DNA from: Cornus controversa
Taxonomy: Eukaryota; Streptophyta; Magnoliopsida; Cornales; Cornaceae
Direction: 5' to 3'
DNA length: 64,000 bases
Assembly: GCA_026545225.1 (NCBI GenBank)
Contig: CM048853.1
Span: forward strand, 48,533,755-48,597,754
Position numbers and translations under genes: made by a program. Position 1 is the first letter of the stretch; every line of letters begins with the position of its first letter. Below, one piece after another: positions 58,572 through 64,000 of the stretch. The notes under the pieces are model-generated. The model saw only the letters and a list, made by a program, of their open reading frames with translations, made no database searches and was not told the DNA's origin.

Positions 58572-60357
58572 ATATAAGAGTGTTTCTTCCACCTTAGCTT
58601 AATTAGATAATGAGGCACAAGCTAAAGGTGTAAAATGGGCTAATGCTAGGTGGTGGTGGTGGTTGAAGGTGTGAGATGGGCTTTGTTTGGTGGTGTATAT
58701 GAAGAGGAAGTTGTGGAATGCACGTTTGTGGTTTTGTTTTTGGAATTTCCTGAGTATGGTGGAGCTGCTGAAATTTGAATTTGGTTAGGCTTTTAAAACA
58801 CTTAGCCAAACATAGAATATAAAAATTGTGGTGAGTCTGAAGTGTAGGCTTAAAACTCTTGTTTCTATTTTATGAGACCACTTCAAGTCCTTGTAGCCTA
58901 ATATAGCGGCAAATATTGCTTGAGTAAAGTGTTATGTGACAGCTGGACTTTTTTTGCCGTTTGGCAAATCCTAACCATATAGTTGCCTAATTACATGGTC
59001 TAGTCCTAGTTAGGGCAGTGGGTCAGATTCTTCTTAAAAAGGAAAAAATAAGGTCTAGTTATAGTAGTAAGGATGAGATAAATATTGATGGATTGTTGAA
59101 AATAGAATATCAATTACAATAACATAGAAAGTCTAGTTATAGCAGTGAGTTTTGAGTCTTTTAGATAATTTTTTATTAATTATAGAAAATAAAAGATCAA
59201 TTACAAAAGATAGGAAATCAAGAGACTAAAAATCCAAAAGTAAAAAAAAAAAAAATCACTTTTAGCAAAATAACCAAAAATTAGGTCTATCTCAATCTTG
59301 ATTTCACTTTTTGAAAAATAACAATCTTCCACTCTCAATGCTTGTCTTTTTTTTTATGATAAAGATTTAGTATGAAGATTCAGATAATAATTAGTTCGGT
59401 ATTAAGCTTAGTCTGAAGAGAATCATATATATACAATCTTACCTTCACATGGAGAGACAGTTTCCGATTTCAAATTTGTAACTTACATCTTACAATTGAG
59501 CAACCTTATCGTTGTGCCAAAGCTCACTCTCTAAATTAGTTTACATAAGTTTGACACAAAAATTCATCCAAAAATTAAAAAAATAAAAATAAAAATTATT
59601 TAAAAAAGAAGAAAAGAGGGTTTGACATCTTTCCCCGCCTTTAAGGACGAAGGTTTGACATATCATTTTCAATAATAATATGTTCAAGCCGGCAAGTATC
59701 CAATTCTTAAAAAAAAATGGAAGAGTGGACTATCAATTCGAACATTCCTTTTATGGCTTTAGGTCTGAAACAGTCCTTGTAGTTGACTTCTTGATTATTT
59801 CACAACTACCACCTATCTTTTTTTTTTTTGTTTAAACTTTATATTAAGTGCTTGTATTGATTTTGTAATAAAATCGTCAAAAGTATCCAACCGTATCAAA
59901 TAGAACTAGAGAAGAATCAGAGCATCCAAGTAGGTAGAAAACAGGTGTCAACATTCATCAAAGTCCCTAATTGTAGTATGTGAGTTGTGAGAATTTAGAG
60001 ACTTGGAAGTTTTAAGTACTGCATGAATATTATACAAAATATAAGAATTTCTCTCTCTAAAACATATTCAGCAATGTTGTTCATTATCAATCAGAAATCC
60101 TAGTTAGGACTTGCTTTTTTATGTCCTGCCTATCCCTAAATTTGTCATGGACAATGACTACAAAGATTCAGAACCAAATCAGGACCATAGAGCAATATGA
60201 ACATGCGAAGAAGTTTAAAAGTGAACGGTACAAAAACAATCCATGTCTTGGAAGTTCATCTGTTCTAAAAACCTTCCGGATTATAAACCGACTAGGGCAT
60301 TCTTCCACAAATAAAAATGTAAATCAGCAGACTAAATAGCTTGCTTGTAAAAAGATT

Positions 60358-60406
<49 letters not shown>

Positions 60407-60615
60407 CTACTGCAGTTTACCATTAATCAGGTGTTCTGTTCTGGTGTATAAAAGGTTGGCTTTAAATTAAGTGACAGGGAACAACTACAATGTTTTAGAC
60501 CAAAAGTTAATCAGTTTCTTTCGTGTCAATATGCTAATCAAATCATGGCTTACTCTAACATAACTATTAATTATAGTACAACCAGGAACTAAAGGCCAAT
60601 GGAATGTAAGAATTT
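58572..60615. other. Promoter side of the MIZ1-like gene and 3' flank of ARP7
   Basis: 58572-58800 is the leader and promoter region of the MIZ1-like gene (minus-strand reading is C/A-rich). The rest is AT-rich. A compound repeat of AT then AG lies at about 60357-60402, and 60420-60615 is the likely ARP7 3' UTR. The open frame at 60121-60339 is not recognisable. Confidence 0.5.
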
Positions 60616-62023
60616 TCAGAAGCATTTCCGGTGAACAATGGAAGGTCCAGTTTCATCGTAATCTGTCTTGGTTATATGCTGATTCTGAGGGAAAACAACT
60701 TTGGCAAGTATGGCACCTCCCACCCATGCTGAATACATTGTCAAGTTCTCTGGCATATACTCCGGAGGCTGTAATGTCGAAATAATAAAAAAAAAATGAA
60801 CTTTGGCAGTTTCAAATACATAATTATGTGAATGTGAAGAATAACAAACTGTTACCAATGGACATTTAACCCAAATGGTATGATCTCTCCTCCCAAAGGA
60901 GAAGTTGAGTGTTCAAGTCCCACCAGGAGCAATATTGTAGGGGTGTGTGTGTTTGCTTGAACTTTCCAAATAAAAAAACTGTTAGGGGCAATAGTATGGG
61001 TGTGTGTGCATTTGCTTGAACTTTTGGAAAAACAATAATAATAATAATAATAATAATAACAAACTGTTTGCATAACCCTCAGACCTCGGAAACAAGTAGG
61101 ATCTAGTGATGGCTTAGCCTCATAAATTTTGTCAATACATACACATTAACTACTAAAAACACAAGCTTTCAAACTACAATTGCTGTTTGATGAAGAGTGT
61201 TTTAGTTTGATTGGTTTTATAATACTCTATGCATTTCGGTCAATATGAGAGAAATTGTTGGAGGACTACCAACCTATTTCCTGGAAAATGGATCCCATTA
61301 TACACAAAAGATTCCACTTCTTTGCTAACAATCATTTTGTACACAAAAAAAAAAAATAACACTAGTGTTTTGGAAGACCATTTCCCAATTTAGTGTTCCC
61401 TCAAAATCAAACTGAGCTGTAATTGCAAAGGGCAACTTCTCAGTAAAGGTAGTGTGAATATGTGGTTCTACTTGATCAAAAAAAAAAAACTACTTAGTTG
61501 CAATTCAGCGTGTTGTTAACAACTTATCAGGCAAAGTATCACGGCATTCAATTGAAGTCAACTTCCTTTTCATCAACCTAAACATATTCAGCACTTCCAT
61601 AATGCTATAAATTTCTGTTGTGACACTAATTCATTCTTGCAAAATACATCACAGTTTCTCAAACCTTTTTTTAGTAGGAAACAACTCAATGTTGTTAAAG
61701 AGATGGAAGACACAAGACTTGGAAGGATGAGGAAAAACAGAAAGAAAAAGAGAATCATCAGCAGATAAGGAGAAGAGATGGAAAATTACAATGGGGCTGG
61801 CAAAAACTAATTCAAGCCGTCAACCCGCACAGTAATTAGTGATTTATTGGGTGAGTGATTTAGGTTAGCGGGTCATTAACGGGTCACTTTAAAAAAGCAG
61901 TGTAACTAGTGGGTTGAATGTGGGTACCCACAACAACCCACCCAGATGAACTACAAGCCTAACACATTAACACTCTTAATCTTTGCGTTCCCCCTCTTCG
62001 CATGCGGCAAGTTGGCAACCATA

Positions 62024-62055
<32 letters not shown>

Positions 62056-63549
62056 AAACAATACCAACAACACACTCCCTCTTTCTAAATGATTTCAAAT
62101 ACTCTCTCTCTCTCTCTAAACGATTCCAAACCATATTATCACTCAATCTCAAACCCTAACTTTGCAACAAGTCCATAAATCTGTAAAATTGTCTGAGGAA
62201 AATGAATACAACCCAAGCCATACATATTCTTCTTCTCTCTAAGGTTTTTGGGATTTCACTTGATGATGTTAAGGGTTTGGGAGTGACAAAGATGTGAGAA
62301 TGGGTTCTCTTCCTTTCTTGGAGTTAGTACTGTTGGATTTGAGTTAGATTGAGAAAATAGATCAGTGGTGGGTTTAAATTCTGGTAAGACTCTGTGCGCT
62401 TTTGGGTTCTCTTCCCTTCTTCTTCTTGATTTTGCTTGGTAATTTCTTTTCTCTGGCCCCTATGATTTTATTTTAATTTTCATCTACAGAAATATGTTCT
62501 AAAGTTGCACATAGGGATTGAATATTTTGGTTTTGCATTCAACCATTTGTCATAGAACAGTTTGTATAACCATCACTTTTGCATTGGTTAAAACAAAAAC
62601 CATTTATTGATTGGCCTATTTATGACCCGTCATAAATGGGTCATTAACGGGTTATAACCCATTAGTGACCTGCCCATTTATTACCCTGCCCAAACCCACC
62701 CATTTGCCACCCCTAAATTGCAGCAAAGAAAAACAACTCCTCCCTTAACAAGACAACCTGAACCCCCTCGAGCAGGGGAGAAAATAGAAATGACCCACCC
62801 ACCCCCAAAAAAAATCCTTGTTGCTAGAAGATCATCCTTCTCATTCTGCAAACAAGGCACTTTAATGCTTATCAACTTTCTAAGTAGATTATATTTAAAC
62901 ATCTTTTAGCTTTTGAAGAGTTATTACATCATATCTAAAAGGCCACTACACAGTGCTGGGAAATACTTGAGACAAACCACCATTTGCCATTATGTGGCAC
63001 AAAGTGGCAGCTCTCAAACTTGAATCTACATCTTCAAGCTTGTCAGCCCAAACTTTTACCATTAAACAATATTGCAGACTGACCAAAAAGAGTGATAATT
63101 ACTCATTTTTATAAAATACTAATAAGACTACCCAGAGAAGTTCACCCAACGATGAAATATTTCTAAAAAAGAGACTCCATTGTTCAAGCAAAAGCATTGA
63201 GGGAAGGATTAGAAAATCTAGAATAGCATTACCAGCACTTATGCTCAACTCAAATAAGAGCAGAAATCATGGCTCATAATCCTGGAATTTGGATTACAAG
63301 CTACCTAAGAAAAAATGGACCAAATGAGCAGGGGACAATTTAGAATACTCTGGCAAAAATTATTTAACAGGTTCTTTCCAAAGTGCACACCAATTGGTAG
63401 GACAGACAAAAACCCATAAATATTCGGTCTCATAAAGCAGACTACATAGCATTGAAAAACTTTCATGATGAAATAAATTACCTTTACAAGAGAAGGACGG
63501 ACAGCTGATGAGCAGAGGCTAGCTTCTTTCTGGAACCTATCCTCAAAAC
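60616..63549 (-). CDS. ARP7: Actin-related protein 7 (ARP7), last two exons
   Basis: ARP7 is a plant nuclear actin-related protein that belongs to SWI/SNF-type chromatin remodelling complexes and is essential for development. Visible exons are 63549-63482 and 60768-60616. The first reads (G)FEDRFQKEASLCSSAVRP then SLVK. The second reads PPEYMPENLTMYSAWVGGAI then LAKVVFPQNQH... and ends TGPSIVHRKCF plus stop, the conserved actin-type C terminus (the CF ending is typical). The acceptor for the first is CTACTGTAG, the donor GTAATT; the second follows ACATTACAG. Phases agree. The upstream exons would lie right of the window; 63550-64000 appears to be intron. The intron between the two exons is 2.7 kb and has a SINE and a hAT MITE. 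Confidence 0.93.
60852..61066 (+). mobile_element. tRNA-derived SINE with a (TAA)n tail in the ARP7 intron
   Basis: A head with a weak A-box region (AACCCAAATGGTATGATC) and a good B box (TGTTCAAGTCCC at about 60912) precedes a body containing two diverged copies of a segment with GGGTGTGTGTG and TTTGCTTGAACTTT. It ends in about ten TAA units (61031-61062), a simple 3' tail as SINEs have. Orientation is opposite to ARP7. Confidence 0.65.
61790..62715. mobile_element. hAT-type MITE in the ARP7 intron
   Basis: The left end TGGGGCTGGCAAA and right end TTTGCCACCCCTA are inverted. Flanks AATTACAA (61782-61789) and AATTGCAG (62716-62723) form an 8-bp target duplication with two changes. Arms repeat GGGTCATTAACGGGT and its complement. 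A CT-rich tract (about 62032-62056) lies inside. Length is 926 bp; non-coding. Confidence 0.85.
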
Positions 63550-64000
63550 CTACAGTAGGCAAAAATGTAAGATGGAATCAGCAGATATATAACAGCAGTT
63601 CTCCCACATAAGGCAATCAACAAAGCACATCAGACCATCCTTGCATTCTTTCTCTGGAGAGCATCAGCAGCACAAACAACTATCACCATCCAAGCTTATC
63701 AAGCACGTGGACATCCTATGTTCTCAAGAACTTAAAAGCAAAATACCAAATAGAAAACTAACTAAATTTATACGCAATATAAAATAGTTTTATTCAATAC
63801 TGTACGGTCAATAGCATGTACTAAAATTGCATCAGAAAATAATGTGTTGCTAGCATGTGAGCACACCAGCCATGGAAGATACCACCCCTTCTTTTCTTTC
63901 CTTTTCTTCTTTTTTTTCCCTTTTTTGACAAGAAATAACAAATTGAAATATTAAAGATAGAAATTATAATATTATGGACCCCTTACCTAGAGTTAAACAA
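63550..64000 (-). other. ARP7 upstream intron (partial)
   Basis: There is no further ARP7 exon before the window edge; the sequence is T/C- and A-rich without recognised elements. The phase of the exon at 63549 requires the previous exon to end with a single G of a split Gly codon. Confidence 0.6.

Noticed and set aside
58572..58592. Seven-codon 5' extension of the MIZ1-like gene
   Set aside because: It starts with GTG, not ATG; the first ATG is at 58571.
60121..60339. 72-codon plus-strand frame between the MIZ1-like and ARP7 genes
   Set aside because: There is no recognisable motif and no gene-like context; it overlaps the likely ARP7 3' flank.

Overview
This is nuclear DNA of a flowering plant, most likely a eudicot; I cannot name the species. 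It is AT-rich, its genes carry GT-AG introns of up to about 3.8 kb, and the coding content is plant-specific: a thylakoid protein, a mitochondrial-type PPR protein, a MIZ1-domain protein, a plant sulfotransferase and plant ARP7. The repeats are also of plant type (Helitron, CACTA, Au-SINE, hAT- and Mutator-type MITEs). I saw no rRNA, tRNA, CRISPR array, virus or plasmid feature.  Plus-strand genes. The seven 3' exons of a choline/ethanolamine kinase run from 6099 to 16580; the N-terminal exons are not visible. A three-exon gene for the thylakoid protein MPH1 runs from 19180 to 23442. Minus-strand genes. An intronless sulfotransferase (43712-42716) is broken by 7 extra bases. A PPR596-like gene has three exons (54893-48457), the first only 35 nt long. 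A MIZU-KUSSEI 1-like gene is intronless (58571-57825). The last two exons of ARP7 (63549-60616) run off the right edge.  Between and inside these genes the DNA is mostly mobile elements. 1-5237 is old LTR-retrotransposon sequence holding a 2.6 kb Helitron (1443-4070) with a decayed RPA1-like gene. 25715-30944 is a complete-ended CACTA element with a 3-bp target duplication; it carries a transposase fragment fused to exons captured from an ARF GTPase gene. 35.9-41.1 kb is a mosaic of Au-SINEs, a displaced copy of the MPH1 3' end, hAT MITEs and a gypsy-like LTR. Introns of the kinase, PPR and ARP7 genes hold LINE, LTR, hAT and SINE pieces.  The genes do not form a functional cluster; they look like ordinary dispersed housekeeping and plastid or mitochondrial genes. 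The most notable signals are the CACTA gene capture, an in-frame duplicated mini-exon in the choline kinase gene, the sulfotransferase frameshift, the microsatellite abutting a splice donor of the PPR gene, and the MPH1 3' copy that preserves a filled/empty site pair for a hAT insertion.
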